In this document: positions 47,442-58,855 of the stretch, one piece after another
Position numbering within the stretch: position 1 is the stretch's first letter
Layout: each line of letters begins with the position of its first letter
From: Cephalotus follicularis
Taxonomy: Eukaryota > Streptophyta > Magnoliopsida > Oxalidales > Cephalotaceae
NCBI GenBank assembly: GCA_001972305.1
Contig: BDDD01001956.1
Coordinates: forward strand, 186,001-250,000
Direction: 5' to 3'
Length of the DNA: 64,000 nt
Translations under genes and position numbers: made by a program
The notes under the pieces: generated by a model
What the model was told of the DNA's origin: nothing
Databases searched by the model: none
The model's input: only the letters and a program-made list of their open reading frames with translations

Positions 47442-50152
47442 ATTACATACTACTGTGAACCAGAATAAAAATAAATACATAATTTATTTCTGCAATTGCG
47501 TCCATGGAAGCGTACTGTCGAGGAGGAGAAACTTACTGCACTCTTTATCCTTGCCGCTGCTGTGATGTGCCTCCAATACCTGTTCCTGTACCTGGCCCAT
47601 TCAAAAGAATGGGTCAGCAACCCTGAGGGTTGTGTAGGTCACTCCATACACGGGCACATACCAGAGGAACAAACAAATACAAGCAGAGGAGAAAATAATA
47701 TAAATGTGCATGCATATAAATCATAGTCCATAGCATAATCATCATCATTTATCCTCGGACTACTCTACTCGAAACATACATAACAATCATATCAGAGGAG
47801 TCTAGTCCGGTCATCCTATGGTCATGGTCAATATACATGGTTCACTTTTGGGATCACCAGCCCGTGGAATTCTCCTCCGGTTCACCTGCTGAGCGGTTCG
47901 CCCTTTGCTCACCTGCTCGCGGTTCACCCCTTGGATCACCAGCCTTGGCGGAATTCACCTTTAGGTTCACCATTGGCGGATTCGCCCGAGGATCACCTGC
48001 CTCGCGGTATTCACCCCTTGGGTTCACCTGCTCGGCGGAATTCTCCCCCGTCGGGCTCACCAGCCGGGTATTATCTTTAAACTTTCTTTACTCATTCTCT
48101 CCTTTAACATTTAAAATTCCTTCTTTAAGCCCAATAAAATACACTGTGTCAGGCGCTTCCTCCACGTAGCCTTACGTGTGCATGGGATGGGATTATATTT
48201 TATTCTTTAAAGCGCATGCCTGCACACCCACGTGCTGAGAATGCACGCAAGATGGCTACTTCATTTTAAACCACTTGCCCGAGGACGCATACCATGTCAA
48301 GTATGCATTTATCAAATTCTCATCTCCTCTGGCGCATGCAAGCACACTCACGTGCAGAGGACGCGTACTAGACTACTTCTTCGCCTTTAAATGTTGCCCG
48401 AGGACGCCAATTATCACTACAGTGACCTGCCTTCCTCTTCAACCCACAAAACAGAGGATCGTGCTCACTGTGTGAGGCTCTAAAACAAAGGCACTGCACC
48501 ATGACTGCTTCTGTAGCATCTCGGCGCATCATCGTCGCGCTTCACCTCGGCATCTAAGGCGCGACTACCCATCATTTCTAGCATGCACAGGACGCATGCA
48601 AGATCCATTGGGGCCATGGCCGAGGATGGCGCCTGCATCAGGGAGCTTAGCGCAGCAGCAATGGCGTCTTGGATATTACTCTGCACTGGACACCTCGGAC
48701 ATGGCAACAGAGGCGCCTCAGTACTGGCTCCCTTGATGTCCAGCAATGGTATCTCGGCACATCACCCCTGGTATCTCTCCTCTGACGTCGCACCTCAGGC
48801 ATACAGCTCCTCTGACATGGCACCATGGGCGCTTACCAGTGGCACCTGGCTCCTCGGCAATGCACCTCTGGCATTGGAAGCTCGGGCATGGCAGGGAGCT
48901 CGGGCATCCCATCTTAGTGCCATGCCTCCTCTGCACCTTACCGTGGGAGCTCGGCAGCAGGTCAGGCACGGGTGGTTGGGCATGCTTGGACACGTGCCCA
49001 TGCCTGCTGTTGATGAGGAGGGCTTTGGTCCATTTCTGGTCCTCTGCCAGGGGTCATGGATAACGCGTTTATATTCATGTTTGGTGCATGCTGGTGGAGG
49101 AAGAAGTTTGGCAGTCCGCCGACGAGGAGGGTGGCGCGTCGCCATGCCTGGGCACATGGCCCGGGAAGCCCAACTCCATCCTCGGCTCCTTTGCAATGGC
49201 GTCTTTGGCTCTGTTTTTGTACAATAGGTGCGCAAGGTGCCGAGGAAGGAGACATCACGTGTTGAGTGCGCTTCTTCAAAATGGATGCCTACTCGGCACT
49301 GTGTGCATAAGTATAATTTCCCAAATTGCATACACAATGCTAATCGCTAACGACACATAACGTAACAATAAAATACACACAGCAGACAGCAACTACAATA
49401 GCAAGCAGAGGATACATACACACAGCAGACCAGTAATATAAGCACACAAAATAATCGCCTATAAACACATGCTGGTAGGCACTCGGGTATAGAGCAACCT
49501 ACTTGGAGATGGTTGGAAACGGAGATGGTTCACTTGCTCCACAATTTCTGGCTTCCTTTCGTGCCAAGGACTACCACACTTCGAGTGGTCTCCTTCCTTT
49601 ACACTTGTTCTCCTCTTCCTTTACTCTCCAAAGGTGGCTATTTAAGGATTGAAGCAGGGGCCTCCTTCTTGGCTTCTTCCTCCCTTTTGCCAGCAGCTGG
49701 TCCCCCACTTTTACCTCCTTTCTTCTCTCGATTCTTCTAGCATCAGCGTCTGTGAGAAAATGCCAAGCATAATTCATGGCCATTCATTGTCCTTATATAC
49801 CCACAATAGAAAATTCTAGACTTCTCATGACATTTTTGACGGATACATGCTATGTGATTTGGGCTTTGGGCTTTAAGCCTCCTTCTTTTCTTCAAATGGT
49901 CTTTCTTCCTTAGATTGTAAGCCCAATTGCTTTACACCATGTTAGTCTTGGCCCAATCACTTTATACTTTATAATTTCAGCCCAAAATAAATAAAAATAA
50001 TTCTTAGACATGGGACCATTATTTACACCACATTAAAGCCTGAATAATTACGTCATAAATTCGGGTCCAGCCCAAAAAGTGAGAAAATAATTATAAGGCC
50101 CAATAACAATTATTAATCATATTTTATAATATTTAGGGCTCTTACATAAGTA
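47442..50152 (-). mobile_element. 2.7-kb repeat-like segment at the duplication junction (possible solo LTR)
   Basis: Present only between the two duplicated units. On the minus strand it begins TGTAAGAGCCCTAAATATT, an LTR-like start, with a TATA motif (GGGTATATAAGG) about 350 bp in. TATGTAA occurs at both extreme ends. It contains a GC-rich centre (48.2-49.3 kb) and a GGTTCACCTGCTC-type short repeat (47,850-48,065). No pol-type protein is seen. The best reading is a long solo LTR, but the ends are not a clean TG...CA pair, so the family is open. Confidence 0.5.
47850..48065. repeat. Degenerate short tandem repeat (GGTTCACCTGCTCGGCGGAATTC-like)
   Basis: About ten imperfect units of about 20-25 bp alternating GGWTCACC(A/T)GC and CGGAATTC/CGGTATTC. 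It lies inside the junction segment. Confidence 0.75.
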
Positions 50153-50646
50153 ATTCTTACTCAACCTGAGTCTATCAATAATTGGATTAACAAAGAACAA
50201 TCAAACTTAAATAGAGCATTCCAATAAACTACCATTACATGAATTGTAAGAACAGTTTCATTGATTAGATGCTTTGAATTTTCTGTAAGAGAGACAATAA
50301 AGGAGCATACTAAACAAGCTTGTTGAGGAACTACTAAACAATCATGGAAATGGAAACTTTAATCATTCATGGACACTCATAAACGATGCTATGCTGCAGT
50401 TGAATGTAAATGCATAGATCATTACATAATCAAACCTGTTGAATCACTCCAGGTTCTTTGCCCTCATTATTCAAAAAACTTATGTACATGATCTTCTCTG
50501 CTTTATAACATCACTACCAATGTCCACGGAAGTGTGGTGGAGTAGGAATAAGGCTCTGGAAAATTTATTAAATGTTTCAGATTATCGTACATGGATTCTT
50601 GAGGTTTGTAAAGTGCAATATATTTATTATAAAAAAAAAGTCACTA

Positions 50647-52719
50647 TTATCTTATGAGTGTCAAGCCAATAGCAGTGACTATAAGAGTAGAGGGAACTCC
50701 AAACTTCAAATGGTTCCAGAAGGATAAGGTGTACCCAAAGTGAGGAGCACGGCGAGCTTGTTCACACACTATCAGGTTGGCAGCGGATCCCAATAGTGAG
50801 AGGTTCCCAGCTACGGTGCTGACCCAAGCTAAAATGAGCCATGACTTCTTCTCATCCGCTGCAGAAATTGCAGCTGCTGATGCTGCCACATGCCCTCCAA
50901 GCAAGAGAACTGACAAAATGCAACTAGCCTCGTTTAATCTGATAGAACTCCAAGAATAATTTGTTTCAATGTAACCCCTAAAAAGTCACAATGCTTAATA
51001 CAGATAATTGTAATAAACTGTTCCATACTTTTGTTATTTATATCTTGTGATGAACGTAGAGTAAGACCCTCTTCGGATTTTCTAAAGATCCAACTAAGAA
51101 TGATTCATTCAACTTAGAAATTACCATATGGAAGATTATGATATAGATATTAACCCATTATCACCTGAACATTTACAAAATAGTGGTAAAAACTACATTG
51201 AGGCATCACATACCAGTAGGAACATTTGAAGCCAAATTTGACAGGACTAGTATGACAAGGGCAAGAACGGCTATTCCACCAGCATGATCAATTTTTGCAT
51301 AGGGCTCCACTAAGTCCCATAGAGAGCTCGGGATTCCAGTTTTATTAAAGCCATCGACAGTGATAAACAACCCACAAAAGAATATTAAAAGAGAATAGGA
51401 CACCTGATCATCATGAAGAGAAATAGAATTAGACTCTTAACAGGCAATAAACCTTCTAAAGTTTAAATTTGACTATGCTTTAATAACCTCAATTCCAATC
51501 ATTATCACAAAGATTCTTAAAGTATGCTGGCTGCAGATTTTACCTTCTCTAGACATGGTCGAGCATCCGTAAAATCAAGAACCACAAGAGCAAGTGCAGC
51601 AGTAATTGCTGTCCAGGACATATTAAGTCCCATAAGCAGAGAAATCAGCATTCCTACTGTGACAAGGTAAACACCTGATTTCCATAGCTTCCTTTTCCAC
51701 ATCATGGCCAATTTTTCCTTTCCTTCTGAAAGTTGCTCAGATAATGCGTATCCATCAGTCGAAGGAACCAACTTTGAAGGGGCTGTTTCCTCCTTTTTCT
51801 GAGAATATCCCTCAGCCAACACATCTTTTGATGCATTTGAATTCCATTCCGAATTTAATGGGCTACTAAGGACACTGTTGATTTCATTTGAACTCACTCG
51901 GTTTCTAACAGCCTCAATTTGAATGTTCCCATTTACAATGGGAGAACCTTGCATAGACAAAGATTCCGATGGAGTCTTCCATTCTTGGGAGTTTAAGGAT
52001 GTCGAATGTGATAATGTGGCTGGTGAAAATTGGTGAAAATTCACATCCTCAATTGCCACAACTTCTGCTGTTCCATCTTCTTCGTCCTTATTAAAAGATA
52101 ACAACCTCCAGAACATGCATAGAAGAATTAATGCATTCACAAATACTCCGACCAGCATTGCAGGGAGAATATTAATAAGAAAATCTCCAAACGTAATCTT
52201 ACTTAAAACTGCTATAACCAAGTTTTGGGGGTTGCCAATTGGAGTTGCTGAAGATCCTATATTAGAACTCGAGGCAAGGGCCAGTAAAAATGGATGAGGT
52301 GTGAGATTATGTTTTCTCGTGATCTTCAACACAAATTCAGTCAAGACCACACAAGAGGTATCATTTGTGAAAAGGGCACTGGAAGTGGCAGAAATCAAAC
52401 AGATTCGACATAATAAATCCTTTGCTCCTCTGCTCTTCCATGAGAGAAACTTACCCAAGTATTTGAACATATCAGCTCTTTCAAGGTAGACACTGACAAC
52501 CATTGTCCCAAAGAGGAGACCAAGGATTGGGAGATCAATTGCAGCATAGGCTTGATCAGGGGATATGACTCGAAATAAGACCATAAGCATAGCCCCTAGA
52601 AGTGATCCTGCTGTCCTCCCAATTGGTAGACAAGGAACAGCTGGGAAAACTGCTAATATCCAGAAAATTGCAAAAGCGGTTGAGCCGAGAATCACTTTTA
52701 CAGATGAAGCCATGGCCAT
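50647..52719 (-). CDS. ArsB/NhaD-type (LSI2-like) membrane transporter, copy 2
   Basis: Exons 52,719-51,544, 51,403-51,214 and 50,909-50,647 have exactly the lengths of copy 1 (1176, 190, 263 nt); 542 aa, open throughout. Same motifs: [30 protein letters not shown], a hydrophilic central loop, C-terminal [16 protein letters not shown]. It retains residues that match my recollection of the Arabidopsis relative ([18 protein letters not shown]...EDV in the loop), so it looks the more conserved of the pair. The 5' flank is shared with copy 1 for over 1 kb, so expression may overlap. Two ATGs lie in the first three codons; I took the upstream one. Confidence 0.92.
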
Positions 52720-55206
52720 TTCGCTGCTTGATGAGCTGAAATGGTTATTCCCTTTTGAGTGGAAGTCCAGAAAGTCAAAAGTTTAACCACTGTATCTATT
52801 CTGTTGATACTGTAACAGTTCCTCACTAAAACAGCAAATCCCAAGAAAGCAACAACCAATTGAACGTTTGTGTATGAAGATCCAAACTTGAGAACTGTCT
52901 GTCACATAATCAAGGCACCATCAAGAATCGAAACAGCCCCTTAGAGTAATTCATTGAACACAAACAAGCTTTACTAAATTAACAGATACAAAATTCATTA
53001 TCCAAATTAAAGAAGAACATGATTCCAACTAGCATGCATCAACTGTCCGGAATTTTCTCTATCCTTAAAAAGAGGAGTTTTGCATTCAATTACAGTTGGA
53101 TTCTTCAGCACCCATTACTCGCAATCCCTGACATTGTCAAGAAATGTTACTTCCATGTCCAACCCAGTAAGATTTAAGTCAAATTATAAGATTTCATATT
53201 CAAATACTCCAAGAATAAATAAAGAAAAGATGTTAAAAAGACAGATATAAGAACTCAAAACAGCAAAAACAAAGTGTTTAAGCATAAATAGCATACTGCT
53301 TTCTTCGACAATCTTCACCAATTGCCACATTTCAGGGAATATAATTTTAAAACAAATTATTCTCAGTTGCCAAAGCTATCCCCACATAAAATAAAGCTAT
53401 TAAAACACAATAAAAAACTCACCTAATTAAATCTTTTTCTTTTTTTGCATGGAGATGTAACGTACGGTTTTTTGTTGTTTAGATTCGGTAATGACTGGAT
53501 TTCTAGTTTTGTATTGTTTACTATGGATCATCGACGAGGAGAAAAACTTTTCATGACACGTGACAGCCATATATGCAAATGTTATATTTATTTAATAGGA
53601 TGAATTACAGGCAAAATAGAAAATCTTCCCTTCTTGAATATTCCATAATCTCGATTGTAAGGACCACCGCCCAATTTTGCTAATTTGTTGGGTCTACTCA
53701 TGGGGTCTAGTTAAGTTTACAAATTACACATTATTTGTGTTACATAATATTTGGCATCGATTGTTTTATCTACGGATGAGTCTTCTAATTTGTTTTCAAG
53801 GATGTCATTTGATGGGTATTAATTTTCGTTTAAAGCCTTCAAGGCAAGTAGATAGTATATCATCGATAATAAATGTCAAAACAAGAAAGTTAGTTGAGTG
53901 GTCTTTGAAACACTGTAAACAAATCTTTGATTCAAATCTTATTGACATTAACTAAAAGTCACCGAAAGTTTTTCCTCTATATTTTTATGGTGTGTGAGAG
54001 AAGTCACGTATCGTAAAATTTAAAATTTAAAACGTGTTTACAAAGTGATTAAAATCTTAATTACTTAATTATGTATAAAACAATAAAAATATTTGAGAAT
54101 CTCAATATCAAAGTCATGTTTCCATATCAATGGCAAAGTCAGGTTCCATATCAATAAAATTTAGAAACCTAGTTTAATCAACAAAAGAATGATGAATAAA
54201 CATTTGCTTACATGGATAAACATTCTTTAAAGTTTGAAAAAAAATTCAGACTCATCCTTAATTATCTTTAGATTTTAAAGGCTCTCTCAACTAGTTGCTC
54301 TTTCTTATACACTTACTAATTCCTCGAGTTGAATTTGTTATTAACTTATCAGTAACGTTATGTAGTTGCTTTTTTTTTAGTTGTTACTCATTATATTATT
54401 TCTTAACTTATACACCTATTAATTTCTAAAGTTGAATTGGTTGCCATCTCCGATCATCACATGCATCACAATGACAGTGACAAAACCAAGGTTTGAATCT
54501 TCATGCAAGATTGAGAATTGTATCATTAACAAAATAAGTTTCAACTTTGAAAATTGAATAGTTATTTATTTTTATTGGTTGAAATCGAATAAGTCCTTCA
54601 TTGAATAATTGAGCCTAGATGTAACAAACCCTACTGCATAATAAATATTTCATTCAATAATTGAGCCAAAATGTAACAAACCCTACTGCATAATAAATAT
54701 TTCAAGGTATTATATATAGGTTATAGATAATCTAATAATAGCTTTAACATAGTAAACACGTAACATGTCCCTATTCAGAAGATATGTCAAACCTTAATAA
54801 AGAGTTTTGTAGATGTAGAAAACTGGTAATTTTCTATTATTACAAGAAAAATCAACCCACAATACAACACCTATGCGTGAATGCTATTTATTTATTTATT
54901 TTTCTTTGTGACAAATTAGGTAATGAAGTATTAAAAGAATGTTCTACCACTGCCCTCACTGGAGAAGATGCCATTGAGCCATTTTGTCTTTGCAATGTCG
55001 TTTGGATCACAGAGGATTCAAAACAGACTTCTCATCTCAACAGTTTATGACACCATAACACGATTCCAGACTCGCCAAACTTTATCTCCATAACAGGATA
55101 ACCTTCAGATTTACATCTGATAAGTCGGTATCTTGCACTTTATATCTATTTTATAGCCCATGCATAAAGTTAAAGCCATGTTGCATTGCTCTCAGTTTCA
55201 TTCGAC
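52720..55206. other. Intergenic DNA between transporter copy 2 and HRGP copy 2
   Basis: Largely alignable to 34.6-38.9 kb of unit 1. It holds the transporter upstream region, a 0.4-kb unit-2-only insert (54,066-54,470, AT-rich, unrecognised) and the 52-bp tandem duplication. No gene. Confidence 0.55.
54601..54704 (+). repeat. 52-bp tandem duplication private to unit 2
   Basis: Two units containing GTAACAAACCCTACTGCATA; unit 1 has a single unit at about 38,367. Confidence 0.9.
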
Positions 55207-58022
55207 CTATGGCTGCATCATTGGGAAGAAAGTCCAGTTGTTGCCAGGCCTAGCTTCCTTCCCAGCAACCTTTTCATTGGCCCACCACTTCGAGCTGACG
55301 ATTGGCTTATCTGAGACTTCTCCCTTTGTGTTATCAAAGTTGAACTCTTTAGTTGATCCTAAAGTGATGGAACGATGTTTTTGATAGCAGTACTCATCTT
55401 CTGTTTCTCCTGAAGCCTTCTCAGGCTTGTCATCAGATGTTTCCACAATCACTGGCTTACAATAATTTTTGCCATCCATTGATATCCCATTTCTTTCTGT
55501 TTGGCCTCCGTATCCTACGTCGTGTGGACATTCTGACACAATTCCAGATGTTGGCAACGGTTTGATATCAAGACAACATGCAATGTCTTCGCCACTCAAC
55601 TCGAAAGACACTCTGTGATCAATTACAACTTCTTCATCCTTACATTCATTCTCAAAGTTGGCAAGGGATGCTATCTCAGGAGTCTGATTCTCTAGAAGAA
55701 AAGTATCTCGAGAGGCAAGCCCAACACCATCAGGTGTCAAAGATCCTGAACCCAAACACGCACCAGCTGGAGTCAGAGATCCAGAACCTAGCCTTGAACC
55801 CACGCCCACGCCATCTGGTGTCAACGATCCAGAACCCAGCCTTGAACCTAGACCCATGCCATCTGGTGTCAGTGATCCAGAACCCAGCCTTGAACCCCAC
55901 TTGTGAGTAGTATAATAATCAAATCCCAATAGCTTGGGAGCCTCTCCAATGCGTAACTCAAGAATAGGGCGTCTATCTGGGAAAGGAGTAGAGGCACCTG
56001 AAGTAGACATTGCTGAGCCTGGTGATATGAGGCGACCATCTGGGCTTCCAGAGTATAATTGATAAGACTGGAACTCATAATGGGATAATGTGAACTTCTG
56101 ATTGACCCCGCTGTTTCTTCGAGCACGTTCCAGGGAAGATGCCAGCAGTTGAGCAAATGGAACTTCAGGGGATGAAGGAGTAGTCACGGGAACAGATTCA
56201 GGCGGGGGAGTGAAAGGAGCAGTAGGTGGTGAGACTAACTGGGTCTCCTGTGCATAAGGGCCTATGGAATAAATTGATGCAGATCCACCAGACGAGTAGG
56301 TATTAACAGAAAGGGAAGTGAGGGACAGCATTCCTGCAGGAGTTTGGGTGGCAGATGGAGGATCTGATTGGAGAAACGATGCGGGAGAAGAGGGAGGAGC
56401 GATAAAAGGAAGTACAATAGCAGTCGCCTGGGTTCGGTTTTCAATGGCAGGGGCAGCAGCTCCTGGTACCACTGGTTCAGGAACAAAGACAGCATGGCCA
56501 ATTCGCTTGCTGTTTTTCTGAAATCCAAAACACCAATAGAGGCTCCAGCAACTTCCCCATCTTCTTTTCTGTGGTGAAATAAATAAAGAATTAATTTGCT
56601 GTTCTAATTGGATTAAAAATCCCCCCTCTGTTATTTTCCCCCCTTTTTTTTTGTCACCCTCTCAATCATTCTGGCAACACAATTGAACAATATAAAGAAC
56701 ACAAGTGTGCAATGTTAGCTGCCAGAGTAACACCACTCAAGGATTAGATCCATCTATGAAAAGTAAGCTAAAGAAGATCCTTCGATACTCCATAACTTGC
56801 CACCTGCAAAAAAATAATACGAACAAAAACTGATAATCCTGCATAATTAAGTTTTTCCCACCTTCGCAACAGACATGCCAGGGGTACCTATAATCACTTC
56901 CCACCTTGCCAACCAGTTTTCTCTATCCTTCACTTTACTGCCTGCAATCCTTCTCACCGGATTTTAACAAACTACATTTGTCAATAAGCAATGGCACCAT
57001 CTGACCCCATTCTTAAGGATACCTCCATTGACACCGAAAACGATAAGTCTATAAGAAAATTCCATTAAAATATTTTCTTGTAGTTATAGATAATTGAATA
57101 TCAGCCAGGCCAGGCAAGTTAATCGATCCATCAGATACCATGTGTTCAGATGCACCGTGAATCCAAATTCCTAAGCTTTTCAAAGTGCAGCATTTTTACC
57201 AAGCTTATATAAATACTGGGGATAAACCTCCTCTCCTTTTCACTTATAATCTGGTGCTGTGTACCACCAAAAACCATTAGCAAAATTCATTATCAATTTA
57301 TATTTCCATATTACATTTTCCCTAATTTCGATGGCAACGGAGCACAGAAGCTCTACACTTAATTTATCACTTTCTAGAATTTCCCTTGCCAACTCTTCAC
57401 CACAACAAAAACATTGATATGAATTCTTGACAACTTATAAAATTTCCCAAATAGAAGGGAAAAAAATTGTTTTAATTACCCATTAAAACCTCGAGGTTAC
57501 TGAGCCTAAGACAACTAGTGAAGCTAAGTTGAATCGATTAAAGTTTCAATATTTAATGTCTCAAGCAACATACAACTCAAAGATCCGTCAATTCATTTTC
57601 CTCTCTTTTCCTTTTCTAATCTACCAAACAGAGGATTTAAAGACCAAAACAAAAAGGGCATCTACCAATAAAACAATAAAATCAATCAAATAACATCCAG
57701 AATTCCATACTTCTATTTATCCAGTATCAAAACCAATAAACTATTCCTTACGATTCCTTAATTTATAATATCATTTTTCTTTCTCAAATAATACATGGAC
57801 CAAAACAGAGACTTTAAAGACACGGAACCATGATTGACCATAACAAAGAGCAAAAACAGAGACATATATAAATAATATAAACTCGAATGTGAATTTTTGA
57901 GGATATTGTTAGTTTATTAGCACCTGAACAGTGGTTGGCTGGACGCGAGACTCGGCGAACACGATGGCAGTGGCAGCGGCGTTGATGGTATCGACGCTGC
58001 TGCTGTTGCTTACGCTTCTCAT
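55207..58022 (-). CDS. Hydroxyproline-rich glycoprotein family protein, copy 2 (complete)
   Basis: Exon 1 is 58,022-57,924 (MRSVSNSSSVDTINAAATAI, 33 codons); exon 2 is 56,568-55,207, starting KRRWGSCWSLYWCFGFQKNS; total 486 aa. It matches the At5g52430-type plant family annotated as hydroxyproline-rich glycoproteins. There is no signal peptide, and the name reflects Pro/Ser content (PFIAPPSSPASFLQSDPPSA) rather than proven wall location; function is unknown. Family landmarks: PSSPEVPFAQLLASSLERAR, SHYEFQSYQLYSGSP, HRVSFELSGEDI, C-terminal NNWTFFPMMQP. Residues around the middle form a four-fold repeat of LGSGSLTPDG. Intron 1 is 1355 nt. It is the only whole copy here; copy 1 is dead. Confidence 0.9.
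55725..55905 (-). repeat. In-frame coding repeat (LGSGSLTPDG) in the HRGP gene
   Basis: Four units of about 36-51 nt, each encoding GSRLGSGSLTPDG or a shortened form. Also present in pseudogene copy 1 at about 46,950-47,125. Confidence 0.88.
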
Positions 58023-58855
58023 GTTTGATTTCGAAACATGAAAGGATGTTTCCTTGATATCACCCAATGTTTTCTTATACTAATTTAATACTACAATTGT
58101 AGTATTCATTGTATATCGATCTCCACAACAGTCAGTGCAGGAAAAAGAGGAATGGATATTGAAGGAAGCTTTGTTTATATGGTACAAGTTTTATATTATA
58201 AACCAAAAACAATTTGTATTAAATAAAACTGTAGATCTAAGCCATCGTTCATTACTCCCTCTCCAGTCCTTATCCTCCATTTTCATCCATTTTGCATTAT
58301 GTTGCTGCCATCTTGGGACCCACTATGCTCTAACTAATCTTTCTTTCATTATTATGATTTATTTTCTTTTTTGTTGAGCTCCATCAAGGTAATTTTAGTA
58401 ATGCTTCTTATCTTCATACTTTTATAATAAACTTTCGTAATAAATATCAATATCAATAGATAAAAATAATATTTAAAAAGTAAAATATATTCATCGATCT
58501 ATTATTTTTATAAATGATTAAATATATGAGATGTTTACTGTAACATTAATTGAGATAAAAAATCATAAGTTTTTCGATCTATATGGATTATAAAAAATAT
58601 TATTGATGTTAATGATTTTGTAGTATGATGACATTATTTTGAGAGGTTTTGGGATCTACTATTTCCATAATCGTTAATCTCATTTTGTATAATATTTTAG
58701 GAAGTTAATTTAATATATTTATTTTAATTTAAAAATTTATTTTTACACTTATTTAATATTATTAATGGTTGGGTATAAAATTATAATTTTAAACTCAATA
58801 TTAAATATTAAAATGATATGTTATGAAAAGTTATTGATTTATTTTTCATAATTTT
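58023..58855. promoter_or_regulatory. Upstream flank of HRGP copy 2
   Basis: AT-rich, no gene. The first few hundred bases probably hold the HRGP promoter and leader; unit 1 lost all of this. The retroelement begins about 830 bp upstream of the start codon. Confidence 0.4.

Larger units (their letters stand above)
50153..56231. repeat. Tandem duplication unit 2 (transporter + HRGP)
   Basis: Partner of 32,020-47,441, without the copia and MITE insertions. It has a private insert of about 0.4 kb at 54,066-54,470 and a private 52-bp tandem duplication (54,601-54,704). Beyond 56,231 the sequence continues uniquely into the 5' part of the HRGP gene, so this unit keeps the ancestral right side. 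Confidence 0.92.

Noticed and set aside
48583-49227. 214-codon plus-strand frame in the junction segment
   Set aside because: Rich in His, Gly, Ala and Trp with no domain; several equally long frames overlap it on both strands, as expected in a GC-rich repeat. Treated as chance.
32020-56231. Assembly artefact: two haplotypes joined in tandem
   Set aside because: About 3% divergence, a truncated HRGP in unit 1 and a unique junction segment fit a true tandem duplication better. It is not excluded without reads, so it is listed as the refuting outcome in the findings.
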